Shown: positions 8,830-17,548 of the stretch, piece by piece
Position numbering within the stretch: the first letter of the stretch is position 1
Layout: the number at the start of each line of letters is the position of its first letter
Assembly: GCA_017436845.1 (NCBI GenBank)
Contig: JAFSCJ010000024.1
Location: 1-40,431, forward strand
From: Muribaculaceae bacterium
GTDB lineage: Bacteria > Bacteroidota > Bacteroidia > Bacteroidales > Muribaculaceae
DNA: 40,431 nt
Direction of reading: 5' to 3'
Position numbers and translations under genes: made by a program
The notes under the pieces: generated by a model
Database searches by the model: none
What the model was told of the DNA's origin: nothing
Seen by the model: only the letters and a program-made list of their open reading frames with translations

Positions 8830-10173
8830 TTATTTATCAATATATTTTGTTTCTAATATTTCTAAACGCTTCTTCCAACCGGGATAAAATAAATTCCCTT
8901 TTGAGCACTCGACTTCTCCTACTTGGAAATCAATTGTTTCACTCCTAATATACTTTTTAGGCGGGTACAACTCTCCACAAACACCTTTATTCGTGGCAAA
9001 ACGATATTGATCCATTCCCGTTGAATAATAATTTTGTGTAGATTTATCTTTAGCATCAGTAAATCGCCCAAAAGAAATGTCGACAGCAACCCAACCTATA
9101 CCATTAAAGTATACTTCAGCCCAATCATGTAGATTTTTTTGTCCGGGATGTAACATCCATCCACTCTCCCAACGCGCAGGCACCCCAAGTGTACGCATTA
9201 ATGAGATATACAATAATGCAACCTGTCCGCAATCCCCATGATTCTCATTCAACACATATTGAGGAATACATTCTATTGTACTATATTCACGAGCACCAGC
9301 CCATGGATAATTTTTGATAATATAATCATATACTAATTCTGATTGCTTAAATGGTGATTTTTCATCACCTACGATACTGCGAGCTAATGAATCAAATCTT
9401 ATAATATGAGGTAATTCCTCTGATGTATATTTAGAATATAGTTCAGAACTTTCATCATACGGTTTTAGCTTTTGTTCTATATACTCAGGTGAATAATATT
9501 GCGCAGCTACATTATATTCACCTATATATTCAAAGTGTATAATAGAGTCCGATGTTTCTAACACCGGTGCTTCAAAATAAATTGTATTGTGCACTGATTT
9601 ATCCGTTGAAACTTCATATTCTTGAGGAATAGATGATAATATTTTAATATTGCGTTGTCTTTCAGACTCAATAGGCAACGGCATCCACACTCTTAATGTG
9701 TCACCGATAAGAAAATCGTGCTTAGGGACATCAATAGCAAATCGGTATTTTACAATCTTTTCATTGGATATTGAGCCATTACCTTCAGAATCTCTGACAA
9801 TAGAATCTACCCATAAAATTTCTTCTGCTGTAGCATCAGAGCCTCGACCATTCCATTCTCCTCTTATTTCAGGACATAGTAGTTTCAAATTACTTGGAGA
9901 CTTTCTGTGCATACGTTTTTCTCCTTCGAACTCCTTTACCTCAAGATATTTATTAGATATGTATTCATTAATATCTGTTTCACTAATATTAGGATATAAT
10001 TTAAGCAATTGTTCTTTTGCTTGAGACATTGTTAAGGAAAAATCAGACAACGTTCTCTGATATATTGCCGTTTCTGAATCATTCTCTAACCATTCAGGAG
10101 TTGTATTACCATTAGATTTGCAAGAAACAGGCAACAAATATATAACTACCAAAAATAAAACACTAAACCTCAT
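8830..10173 (-). CDS. Transglutaminase-like (papain-fold) lipoprotein
   Basis: The ATG at 10173 (MRFSVLFLVVIYLLPVSCKSN) gives 447 residues and a clean lipobox with a Cys after VS; the longer frame adds an unlikely 38-residue tail. The N-terminal third is mixed, then a beta-rich part precedes the core with the catalytic triad: Cys315 in HGDCGQ, His in NLHDWAEVYF, and Asp in VAVDISFG. These domains in bacteria are mostly peptidases or amidases rather than cross-linking enzymes. First gene of a three-gene operon with an NlpC/P60 enzyme and a dipeptide epimerase, so it probably acts on peptidoglycan peptides at the cell surface or in the periplasm. The exact bond cut is unknown. Confidence 0.88.
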   Translation of the reverse strand: MRFSVLFLVVIYLLPVSCKSNGNTTPEWLENDSETAIYQRTLSDFSLTMSQAKEQLLKLYPNISETDINEYISNKYLEVKEFEGEKRMHRKSPSNLKLLCPEIRGEWNGRGSDATAEEILWVDSIVRDSEGNGSISNEKIVKYRFAIDVPKHDFLIGDTLRVWMPLPIESERQRNIKILSSIPQEYEVSTDKSVHNTIYFEAPVLETSDSIIHFEYIGEYNVAAQYYSPEYIEQKLKPYDESSELYSKYTSEELPHIIRFDSLARSIVGDEKSPFKQSELVYDYIIKNYPWAGAREYSTIECIPQYVLNENHGDCGQVALLYISLMRTLGVPARWESGWMLHPGQKNLHDWAEVYFNGIGWVAVDISFGRFTDAKDKSTQNYYSTGMDQYRFATNKGVCGELYPPKKYIRSETIDFQVGEVECSKGNLFYPGWKKRLEILETKYIDK

Positions 10174-10197
10174 AACTAATACATTATTGTCATTTTG

Positions 10198-10229
10198 TAA
10201 AGTTACAGAATTATATTGAATTAGGCAAC
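10198..10229 (-). promoter_or_regulatory. Weak candidate promoter for the murein-peptide operon
   Basis: On the minus strand GTTG (10229-10226), a 20-nt spacer and TAACTTTA (10205-10198) resemble the Bacteroidetes -33/-7 pair with one mismatch in each box. It sits 24 bases upstream of the ATG at 10173, which is the right place. Confidence 0.4.
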
Positions 10230-10247
10230 GATACTTAAGTGAATCGC

Positions 10248-10290
10248 ACAAAAAATGAGGACTATCATAAAAAATGATAACCCTCATTTC
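10248..10290 (-). terminator. Rho-independent terminator after glmM
   Basis: The outer stem (8 bp, 10253-10260 with 10282-10289) and an inner TATCAT/ATGATA stem form one long hairpin. On the minus strand it is followed by a run of six T. It lies just past the glmM stop at 10312 and ends that operon before the transglutaminase operon promoter. Confidence 0.85.
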
Positions 10291-10311
10291 TATATTATAA
10301 CATATATTTCT

Positions 10312-11697
10312 TTATATTAAAGAAGCTATTACAGATTTAATCGCTTCACCCAAATTATTTGCATCAGCCATTGTTGCTGCCTCAGAATAAATACGAATGA
10401 TTGGCTCTGTATTAGATTTACGTAGATGAACCCAACTATCCGGAAAATCAATCTTCACACCATCAATATCTGTTATTTTTTCAGATGCAAATTTTTCTTT
10501 TACAGCTCTTAATATCTTATCGACATCAATAGATGGCGTCAATTCTATCTTTGTTTTAGCAATTGCATATGCAGGATATCCGGCCTTCAATTCCGACACT
10601 TTCTTTCCACTCTTTGCAAGTAGTGTCAAAAACAATGCTACACCAACAAGAGCATCACGACCATAGTGAGATGCCGGATAAATAACACCGCCATTGCCTT
10701 CTCCTCCAATTACAGCTCCTGTTTCTTTCATTTTTGTTACAACATTTACTTCACCCACAGCCGATGCCGAATATTCACAGCCATGTGTCAAAGTTATATC
10801 TCTTAACGCACGAGATGAACTTAAATTAGAAACAGTTGCTCCGGGTGTTTTTGATAAAACATAATCCGCAATTGAAACTAATGTATATTCTTCAACAAAC
10901 ATTTCCCCATTTTCCATTACAATTGCCAGACGGTCAACATCGGGATCGACAACAAAACCGACATCCGCAACACCCGACTTCATCAAGTCTGAAATTTGCG
11001 TAAGGTTTTCAGGTAATGGTTCTGGAGTGTGAGCAAAACGACCAGTTGGGTCACAATTCAATTCAATAATATTTTGAACGCCCAACGACCTCAATAATTC
11101 AGGAATTGCAACACCGCCGACAGAATTTACAGCATCTACAGCGACAGTAAAGTTTGCATCAGCAATAGCTTTTACATCGACAAGATCCAAAGCTAAAACA
11201 CTATCAATGTGCTTACGTGTATAGGTTGTATTGATATATTCATTACCTAAATTATCAACCGGAACAAATTCGAAAGCATCAGCCTCTGCAATACGAAGCA
11301 CCTCACGACCTTGAGCATCATTTAGGAATTCGCCATCTTCGTTAAGAAGTTTCAATGCGTTCCACTGCTTGGGGTTATGTGATGCGGTAATAATAATTCC
11401 ACCGCATGCATTTTCTGCCACAACAGCAAGTTCAGTTGTCGGGGTGGTTGCAAGACCAATATTTATCACATCAAAGCCCATGCCCGTTAATGTACCAACA
11501 ATAATATCATTTACCATTTTCCCCGATAAACGAGCATCACGACCTACAACAATTGAGCGAGTTTTCTTTGTCGTAATAGATTTAATAAAAGTGGCATATG
11601 CCGCTGTAAATTTCACGATATCAAGGGGGCTAAGACCGTCGCCCGGTACACCACCTATAGTACCACGAATTCCCGAAATAGATTTTATAAGTGCCAT
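10312..11697 (-). CDS. glmM: Phosphoglucosamine mutase / phosphohexomutase
   Basis: The ATG at 11697 (MALIKSISGIRGTIGG) gives 461 residues. The phosphohexomutase family converts GlcN-6-P to GlcN-1-P (GlmM) for UDP-GlcNAc, or Glc/Man phosphates in the sister groups. The phosphoserine loop is IITASHNP with Ser106; the metal loop is VDPDVDRLAI; the sugar-binding loop is GGEGNGGVIYP; the phosphate-binding loop is RKSNTEPIIRIYSEA. The length and the start fit the GlmM assignment used for this group in Bacteroidetes, but the SISGIRGTIGG start and wide family overlap mean that phosphomannomutase activity cannot be excluded. Last gene of an operon with a DUF4827 lipoprotein and a DHH phosphoesterase. 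Confidence 0.85.
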   Translation of the reverse strand: MALIKSISGIRGTIGGVPGDGLSPLDIVKFTAAYATFIKSITTKKTRSIVVGRDARLSGKMVNDIIVGTLTGMGFDVINIGLATTPTTELAVVAENACGGIIITASHNPKQWNALKLLNEDGEFLNDAQGREVLRIAEADAFEFVPVDNLGNEYINTTYTRKHIDSVLALDLVDVKAIADANFTVAVDAVNSVGGVAIPELLRSLGVQNIIELNCDPTGRFAHTPEPLPENLTQISDLMKSGVADVGFVVDPDVDRLAIVMENGEMFVEEYTLVSIADYVLSKTPGATVSNLSSSRALRDITLTHGCEYSASAVGEVNVVTKMKETGAVIGGEGNGGVIYPASHYGRDALVGVALFLTLLAKSGKKVSELKAGYPAYAIAKTKIELTPSIDVDKILRAVKEKFASEKITDIDGVKIDFPDSWVHLRKSNTEPIIRIYSEAATMADANNLGEAIKSVIASLI

Positions 11698-11717
11698 GGG
11701 CAATAATTTTTTATTTT

Positions 11718-12287
11718 TTAAATTTGACTTTTAAAATAACGCACATTATATAAATAGGGTATCACATTGCTAATTTCGCTTGTAAATCCCAATTGTGATT
11801 TAATTACTATATTAACTTCACAACCTATGCCTAAATAGTACAAGGGTAATTGAATTCCTGAACCATATTGAGATGACGACTGTAATGTATAATTACCGAA
11901 GCGAAAACTGGTTGGTAAATATTCCATATCTTCGGCATTACCTTCTCCAGTCATATCACTTCCTGTTTCATAATAATTTAAATTATATCTCATAAAACGG
12001 AAGTATATCAACTGATTATCTTCTGCTTTATCATTAACATCCCCCTTGTTAATAACTTGCATATATACATCACCCTCTTCATCCATTTTATAATATGGAG
12101 CATCGGGTCCAACAACAAAATTTGAATCAGCAGGAATTTTATCAATTACACATTGATCCGCCAAAAAACTATTCACTGCTTTTGTTTCATCTTCAAGCAA
12201 GTCGGCATAACTTTTATTATCATCACACGAGCAAAATGCGATAAAAAAAACTAATGTTAGATTATAAAAATATTTCGTTAATTTCAT
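11718..12287 (-). CDS. DUF4827-type lipoprotein
   Basis: A 189-residue protein with a lipoprotein signal (MKLTKYFYN...FCSCDDN; Cys near residue 20-21). The body matches, from memory, the DUF4827 family found in Bacteroidales between a DHH phosphoesterase gene and glmM. It has a NSFL start of the mature domain, a VGPDAPYYKMDEEGDVYMQVI segment and a GSGIQLPLYYLGIG segment, which recall FKBP-like peptidyl-prolyl isomerase folds; this fold idea is an inference. It sits nine bases after the DHH gene and 20 bases before glmM. Function is unknown; the location is probably the outer membrane or periplasmic face. Confidence 0.8.
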   Translation of the reverse strand: MKLTKYFYNLTLVFFIAFCSCDDNKSYADLLEDETKAVNSFLADQCVIDKIPADSNFVVGPDAPYYKMDEEGDVYMQVINKGDVNDKAEDNQLIYFRFMRYNLNYYETGSDMTGEGNAEDMEYLPTSFRFGNYTLQSSSQYGSGIQLPLYYLGIGCEVNIVIKSQLGFTSEISNVIPYLYNVRYFKSQI

Positions 12288-12296
12288 TTTATATAT

Positions 12297-13325
12297 TTAT
12301 TTCTTTAGATATTTATCATTTTCATCAAGAATAGACATAAAAACCCCAACAGCCTCATCAAGCGTTCCCCTGAACTCACCACCTGCGGCATTCTTATGAC
12401 CTCCTCCATTAAAATATGACTCGCATATTCTATTCACTGCAAAATCTCCTTTACTTCGAGTTGACACCTTTATATACTCAACATCATCACGCATAAACAC
12501 AGAATATGTAATTTCCGGGATGCTTAAAGGAATATTAACAAGACTCTCTGTATCCCCTTTTTCATACCCATACTTTCTCAATTCATCTTGTGTTAAAGTA
12601 ATCAACGCTACCTGATGTTCCGGGAATAGTTGCATCTTTTGAGATACAGCATAACCATTAAGTCTTATTCTGGATTCTGAATGTGTATTACAAACTTTAG
12701 AATATAAATAATCCTTATTTATACCTTTCTTCAATAATTCTGCAATAATGATATATATATCCGGATCTTCTGAATTATATGTAAAATTTCCTGTATCTGT
12801 CATCATACCTGTATATATACATTCTGCCGCTTTTTTGTTAATTTGATTAAACAGTTCTAAACGGCAAAGCACTCTAAAAACAAGCAAACACGTTGATGAC
12901 ATCTCGGGATGAGAAATTACGACATCAGCAAAGTTCTCAGGGTCCAAATGATGATCAATAAGAACTTTCTTTGCCTTAGATTTTAATAATACGTCTGCCA
13001 TTTTATCAACTCGATATGGCGCATTAAAATCAAGACAAAATATCAAATCAGCATTTGCAAATAATTGTCTACCAAAATCTCCATATTTAGTAAATGGCAC
13101 AATCTCTTTCGCTCCAGGTAAAAACAGCAAATTTTTCGGTAACATATCAGGTGTTACAATTTTAACATTCTTACCTAATACATTCAGTACGTGATACATT
13201 GCCAATGACGAACCTATCGCATCTCCATCAGGAGAGACATGACACGTTATAACAATGTTTTCACACCGTTCTAACAGGAGTCGCAATTCTCTGATTTTAT
13301 TCTCTTTTAGTACTCGCGAAATCAT
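12297..13325 (-). CDS. DHH/DHHA1 phosphoesterase (NrnA-like)
   Basis: The ATG at 13325 (MISRVLKENKIRELRLLLERC) gives 342 residues and lies 18 bases from the -7 box; the frame can be extended upstream but that would cross the promoter. The protein has the DHH-family motifs VSPDGDAIGSS, FCLDFN, the signature DHHLDPENF, TDTGNF, and the C-terminal DHHA1 GGGHKNAAGG. NrnA-type enzymes degrade short oligoribonucleotides and/or dephosphorylate 3'-phosphoadenosine 5'-phosphate; some relatives hydrolyse cyclic dinucleotides. The length of about 340 residues without transmembrane or PAS domains fits the NrnA group and not GdpP. Confidence 0.9.
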   Translation of the reverse strand: MISRVLKENKIRELRLLLERCENIVITCHVSPDGDAIGSSLAMYHVLNVLGKNVKIVTPDMLPKNLLFLPGAKEIVPFTKYGDFGRQLFANADLIFCLDFNAPYRVDKMADVLLKSKAKKVLIDHHLDPENFADVVISHPEMSSTCLLVFRVLCRLELFNQINKKAAECIYTGMMTDTGNFTYNSEDPDIYIIIAELLKKGINKDYLYSKVCNTHSESRIRLNGYAVSQKMQLFPEHQVALITLTQDELRKYGYEKGDTESLVNIPLSIPEITYSVFMRDDVEYIKVSTRSKGDFAVNRICESYFNGGGHKNAAGGEFRGTLDEAVGVFMSILDENDKYLKK

Positions 13326-13343
13326 ATTAAGGCAATATGGGGA

Positions 13344-13374
13344 CAAAGATACAAATATCTTTATTACACACAAA
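13344..13374 (-). promoter_or_regulatory. Bacteroidetes-type promoter of the DHH-DUF4827-glmM operon
   Basis: On the minus strand: TTTG (13374-13371), a 19-nt spacer, then TATCTTTG (13351-13344). Both boxes match the consensus. The start codon at 13325 is 18 nt past the -7 box, so the leader is only about a dozen bases. Confidence 0.82.
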
Positions 13375-13520
13375 ACGGGCTCCACAAATAATCGCGCTCC
13401 GTAAACACTTTTTAAATATTATCAAATAACACAAGCAATCCTTCATGAAGACAAATCATTTTAATAATATAAAATTTCACAAAAGCGCAATAATATTATT
13501 ATAGATGTTTATATTTTTCG

Positions 13521-13528
13521 TAAATTTG
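13521..13528 (+). promoter_or_regulatory. Candidate -7 box for purH
   Basis: TAAATTTG, a full match to the Bacteroidetes -7 consensus, 29 bases before the purH ATG. No clear TTTG is seen at the -33 distance, so the promoter may be weaker or activator-dependent. The 13375-13557 stretch is otherwise AT-rich and holds no gene I can support. Confidence 0.55.
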
Positions 13529-13557
13529 CAATTCAAACGAAAATAAAATCCCTAAAT

Positions 13558-15081
13558 ATGTCAGAGAACAAAAAAATAAAAACAGCTCTCATCTCTGTTT
13601 ATCACAAAGATGGTCTTGATGAAATCATTTCATTATTACACAAAGATGGTGTTAAATTTCTTTCCACCGGAGGTACCAAATCGTTTATTGAAGGGCTCGG
13701 ATACCCTTGTGATGCAGTAGAAGATTTAACCGGATATCCATCAATTCTTGGCGGTCGTGTTAAGACATTACATCCAAAAGTATTTGGTGGAATATTAAGC
13801 CGACGTGATAATCCAACAGATTGTGAGCAAGTAAATAAATATAAAATTCCCGACATCGATCTTGTAATAGTAGATTTATATCCTTTTGTTGACACTGTTG
13901 CTTCAGGGGCAAGCGATGCCGATATTATTGAAAAGATTGACATAGGAGGCATTTCTCTAATACGCGCAGCTGCTAAAAACCACAAGGATGTTATTATTGT
14001 TGCGTCAAAAGCTCAATATGCCCCTTTGGCAAATCTTTTGAAAAATAATGGAGCTCAATCTACACTTGCTGAACGCCGTTGGTTTGCAAAAGAGGCATTT
14101 GCAGTATCTTCATCATACGATAGTTCAATATTCTCATATTTTGACGAAGAAACGCCATCGGCTTTACGCATTGCAATTGATGATGCAAAAGTAATGAGAT
14201 ATGGTGAAAATCCACATCAAAAAGGTATATTCTTTGGCGATTTCTCGGCGATGTTTGATCAGTTGCACGGCAAAGAAATTTCCTACAATAATCTTCTGGA
14301 TATTGATGCAGCAGTTTCTCTAATCGCTGAATTTACAGATCCTACATTCGCAATTTTAAAACACAACAATGCATGCGGATTGGCATCAAGAAAAACTATT
14401 GCAGAAGCGTGGAAAGATGCATTGGCAGGGGATCCAGTATCGGCATTCGGAGGCGTATTGATTACCAATGGAAATATCGATAAAGTTGCAGCAGAAGAAA
14501 TTGATAAAATTTTCTTTGAAGTTATTATTGCACCATCCTATGATGAAGATGCATTAACGATTTTAAAACAAAAGAAAAATCGCATTATCCTTATTCAGAA
14601 GTGTGTAAACAAAACAAAAGTTCAATTCCGTTCAATTCTAAATGGAGCTCTTATTCAAGATCGCGATTTAAAAGTTGAAACTATTGAAGATTTAAAACAA
14701 GTAACAGAAAAAGCTGTTAACCCGGAACAAATTGAAGATCTCCTTTTCGCAAACAAAATTGTAAAGCATAGCAAAAGTAATGCAATAGTATTAGCGAAAG
14801 GGAAACAATTGTGTGCAAGTGGTGTCGGTCAAACATCTCGCGTTGATGCACTAAAACAAGCTATTGAAAAAGCAAAATCATTTGGATTTGATCTTAATGG
14901 TGCAGTAATGGCATCCGACGCTTTCTTTCCATTCCCTGATTGCGTTGAAATTGCTAATAAAGCAGGAGTTAATGCCGTTATTCATCCGGGAGGTTCAATC
15001 AGAGATAATGAATCAATCGAATATTGCAACAACAATGGGATTGCAATGGTAATAACAGGATTCCGTCATTTCAAACATTAA
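13558..15081 (+). CDS. purH: Bifunctional AICAR transformylase / IMP cyclohydrolase
   Basis: This 507-residue enzyme performs the last two steps of purine synthesis: formylation of AICAR with 10-formyl-THF and ring closure to IMP. The N-terminal IMP cyclohydrolase domain (about 1-190) shows LISVYHKDGL, FLSTGGTKS, GGRVKTLHPKVFGGIL and AAAKNHKDV. The transformylase domain carries MRYGENPHQKG, LKHNNACGLAS, DPVSAFGGV, AKHSKSNAIV-like VKHSKSNA, and the PFPDCVEIA/HPGGSIRD C-terminal block. It is intact and of normal length. mreB starts 11 bases after its stop, so purine synthesis and the shape operon are probably transcribed together from the promoter upstream of purH; this arrangement is common in Bacteroidales. 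Confidence 0.97.
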   Translation: MSENKKIKTALISVYHKDGLDEIISLLHKDGVKFLSTGGTKSFIEGLGYPCDAVEDLTGYPSILGGRVKTLHPKVFGGILSRRDNPTDCEQVNKYKIPDIDLVIVDLYPFVDTVASGASDADIIEKIDIGGISLIRAAAKNHKDVIIVASKAQYAPLANLLKNNGAQSTLAERRWFAKEAFAVSSSYDSSIFSYFDEETPSALRIAIDDAKVMRYGENPHQKGIFFGDFSAMFDQLHGKEISYNNLLDIDAAVSLIAEFTDPTFAILKHNNACGLASRKTIAEAWKDALAGDPVSAFGGVLITNGNIDKVAAEEIDKIFFEVIIAPSYDEDALTILKQKKNRIILIQKCVNKTKVQFRSILNGALIQDRDLKVETIEDLKQVTEKAVNPEQIEDLLFANKIVKHSKSNAIVLAKGKQLCASGVGQTSRVDALKQAIEKAKSFGFDLNGAVMASDAFFPFPDCVEIANKAGVNAVIHPGGSIRDNESIEYCNNNGIAMVITGFRHFKH

Positions 15082-15092
15082 TCATAAAAATC

Positions 15093-16112
15093 ATGAGATT
15101 ATTCTCTCTTACAAAAGAAATAGCGATTGACTTAGGAACCGCCAATACAATTATCATCCATAATGATAAAATTGTAATTGACGAGCCATCAATAGTTGCC
15201 CTCGATAGCAAAACAGGCAAATTAATAGCTGTTGGGAAAGAGGCTCAACAAATGCAAGGGAAAGAACATGAAGGAATACGCACAGTTCGCCCTTTGCGTC
15301 AAGGAGTGATTGCCGACTTTAATGCAGCCGAACTCATGATTCGTGGGTTTATCAAAAAAGCGAACAAAAAGAAATCAATGTTCTCCCCTTCTTTAAGAAT
15401 GGTTGTAGGCATTCCGTCAGGATCGACCGAAGTAGAAATTCGTGCTGTACGAGATTCTTCAGAACATGCCGGAGGACGTGATGTTTACATGTTATATGAG
15501 CCCATGGCAGCTGCTCTTGGTATCGGTCTTGATGTACAAGCGCCCGAGGGCAATATGATTGTTGACATAGGCGGAGGAACTACCGAAATTGCCGTTATAT
15601 CATTAGGAGGTATTGTCAGCAACAAAAGCATCCAGATTGCAGGAGACGACCTTACTGACGATATACAGGGGCATATGAGAAGAGCTCATAACGTCAGAGT
15701 TGGTGAACGCACAGCCGAATTGATTAAAATCAATGTAGGTTCTGCCCTTACAGAACTTGAAAATCCACCAGAAGACTATATCGTTCATGGCCCTAATCAA
15801 ATGACAGCACTTCCAATGGAAGTTCCGGTATCATACCAAGAGATTTCTCATTGTATAGAAAAAACAATATCTAAAATTGAAGCCGCAGTTCTTGGAGCAC
15901 TTGAACAAACACCTCCGGAACTATATGCAGATATTGTGAGAAATGGGATACATCTTGCCGGTGGTGGAGCGTTATTACGTGGATTAGATAAACGTTTAAC
16001 CGATAAAATCGGGATTCAATTCCACATCGCTGAAGATCCTTTGTTGGCTGTCGCCAGAGGTACCGGAGTTGCATTAAAAGGAATTGACAAATATTCATTC
16101 CTAATTAGATAA
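15093..16112 (+). CDS. mreB: Rod shape-determining actin homologue MreB
   Basis: The ATG at 15093 (MRLFSLTKEIAIDLGTANT) gives 339 residues; a longer frame that begins inside purH is not used. MreB forms membrane-bound filaments that orient the cell-wall elongation complex. Actin-fold ATP-binding motifs are visible: IDLGTANT (phosphate 1), VDIGGGTTEIAV (phosphate 2), LAGGGALLRGLD (adenosine), and the connecting EPMAAALGIGLD block. The amphipathic N terminus MRLFSL is typical. It is the first shape gene of mreB-mreC-mreD-mrdA-rodA. A 60-base gap with a hairpin separates it from mreC, the widest gap in the operon. Confidence 0.97.
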   Translation: MRLFSLTKEIAIDLGTANTIIIHNDKIVIDEPSIVALDSKTGKLIAVGKEAQQMQGKEHEGIRTVRPLRQGVIADFNAAELMIRGFIKKANKKKSMFSPSLRMVVGIPSGSTEVEIRAVRDSSEHAGGRDVYMLYEPMAAALGIGLDVQAPEGNMIVDIGGGTTEIAVISLGGIVSNKSIQIAGDDLTDDIQGHMRRAHNVRVGERTAELIKINVGSALTELENPPEDYIVHGPNQMTALPMEVPVSYQEISHCIEKTISKIEAAVLGALEQTPPELYADIVRNGIHLAGGGALLRGLDKRLTDKIGIQFHIAEDPLLAVARGTGVALKGIDKYSFLIR

Positions 16113-16116
16113 TTGT

Positions 16117-16144
16117 TGGGGTTAAGATATTTTCTTTAACCCCA
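16117..16144 (+). other. Hairpin between mreB and mreC
   Basis: A 9-bp stem (16117-16125 with 16136-16144) with a 10-nt loop follows five bases after the mreB stop. Only a few scattered T residues follow, so it is not a classic full terminator. It could be a partial terminator or an mRNA 3'-end stabiliser that lets mreB be made in excess over mreC and later genes. That role is inference. Confidence 0.6.
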
Positions 16145-16172
16145 CTATTCATTAGTTAAATACTAAACTCGA

Positions 16173-17021
16173 GTGCGCAACTTAATTAATTTTCTTTTCA
16201 AATATAGCACATGGATAATATTTATTATCTATGTAATCATCAGTTGCATATTGCTCTTTAACAATAATCCCTACCAACATCACATATATTTGACATCAGC
16301 AAATAAAATTTCATCGTCGATATATAATGGGACAAACTATATAACATCTTATTTTCATCTTAAAGATATTAATGAAGATTTACATCATAGAACCTCAATA
16401 TTAGAACAAGAAGTTATATCCTTAAGGAAAGAACTACAAAAATATCATGACATTATATATAATGATACCATGCAGGTAACACCTGCTTTATCACAATATA
16501 AATTCAAGATCGCTCATGTTATAAATAATAGTATTCATCGAGCACATAATTATATTACAATCGACAAGGGGAGTAATGATAGTATTGAGTCTGAAATGGG
16601 AGTGATTGATCAAAATGGTGTTGTTGGAATCGTTAACATTGTTGGAGAAAACACTGCCCGCATCATATCTATTCTAAACCCCGACTTAAGACTTTCTTGT
16701 AAATTAAAAGGAAACGACAACTTTGGCTCACTTGTTTGGGATGGAAAAAATCCCAATGAAGCAATTCTTGAAGAACTACCACGTCACGCCGAAGCAAATA
16801 TAGGAGATACAATTATAACAAGTGGATACTCTGCCGTATTTCCTGAAGGAATTCCTGTGGGAATTGTTATTGCTCGAGCAAATGAAAATGATGATAATTT
16901 CTTTGCCTTACGCATTAAGCTATTAACTGATTTTTCTAAACTTGGCACTGTGAGAGTTATAAAAAACATGATGAAAGAAGAAATTAATTCAATTGAAAAA
17001 TCATCAAAAAACACCAATTAA
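16173..17021 (+). CDS. mreC: Rod shape-determining protein MreC
   Basis: A 282-residue protein with one N-terminal transmembrane helix (about residues 10-30), a coiled coil (about 60-95, ILEQEVISLRKELQKY), and the periplasmic double beta-barrel of MreC (about 110-265; MGVIDQNGVVGIV, GDTIITSGYSAVFPEGIPVGIV). It links MreB filaments to PBP2 and RodA. The start is GTG (MRNLINFLFKYS), which agrees with the family N terminus. It lies between mreB and mreD, five bases before mreD. The YSAVFPEGIPVG motif is close to the usual G-x-G-G-x-FPxGIPVG loop but lacks the double glycine. Confidence 0.93.
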   Translation: MRNLINFLFKYSTWIIFIIYVIISCILLFNNNPYQHHIYLTSANKISSSIYNGTNYITSYFHLKDINEDLHHRTSILEQEVISLRKELQKYHDIIYNDTMQVTPALSQYKFKIAHVINNSIHRAHNYITIDKGSNDSIESEMGVIDQNGVVGIVNIVGENTARIISILNPDLRLSCKLKGNDNFGSLVWDGKNPNEAILEELPRHAEANIGDTIITSGYSAVFPEGIPVGIVIARANENDDNFFALRIKLLTDFSKLGTVRVIKNMMKEEINSIEKSSKNTN

Positions 17022-17026
17022 GCGCA

Positions 17027-17548
17027 ATGAGTAAAACAATTATACATTTTTTCTTCCTATTCATTATTATGATATTGGCGCAAGTTATAATATTTAATAA
17101 CATATGCCTTTTTAATGTTGCTATTCCCATTGTATTTATTTATTTTATAATTAAACTTCCTGTCACATTATCTGCTAACTGGGTATTAACCCTATCATTT
17201 ATAATGGGGTTTTGTATTGACATATTTTCAGACACACATGGGATGCACTCACTCGCATGCACAATAATTGCAATGATGCGTCGCAATATATTAAAATTAT
17301 ATTTCCCTCGCGAAGATGATTTAACAAATCCAGAACCATCCATTCATTCTTTAGGAATTGGAGTATATACAAAATATGTTTTTACAATTGTATTACTATA
17401 TAATAGCTTAATATTTTTGATTGAATCATTCTCTATTTTTAATTTAGGGTTACTTATTTTGCGAATAATTACAAGTACATTACTTACATTTCTTATTATA
17501 ATAGGGATTGACAGTATAACAATACAACGACGTGAGAAAAGATTATAA
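17027..17548 (+). CDS. mreD: Rod shape-determining protein MreD
   Basis: A 173-residue, very hydrophobic inner-membrane protein with five or six predicted transmembrane segments. The FIMGFCIDIFSDTHGMHSLACTI region is the typical MreD signature (G-x-x-x-D-x-x-x-x-x-x-G-x-x-x). It overlaps the PBP2 gene by 17 bases, which suggests translational coupling. MreD works with MreC in the elongasome. Identification rests on this motif, the length and its place between mreC and mrdA. Confidence 0.9.
   Translation: MSKTIIHFFFLFIIMILAQVIIFNNICLFNVAIPIVFIYFIIKLPVTLSANWVLTLSFIMGFCIDIFSDTHGMHSLACTIIAMMRRNILKLYFPREDDLTNPEPSIHSLGIGVYTKYVFTIVLLYNSLIFLIESFSIFNLGLLILRIITSTLLTFLIIIGIDSITIQRREKRL

Noticed and set aside
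10174..10287. Extended N terminus of the transglutaminase-like protein
   Set aside because: It would bury the lipoprotein signal at residue 39 and overlap the likely promoter.
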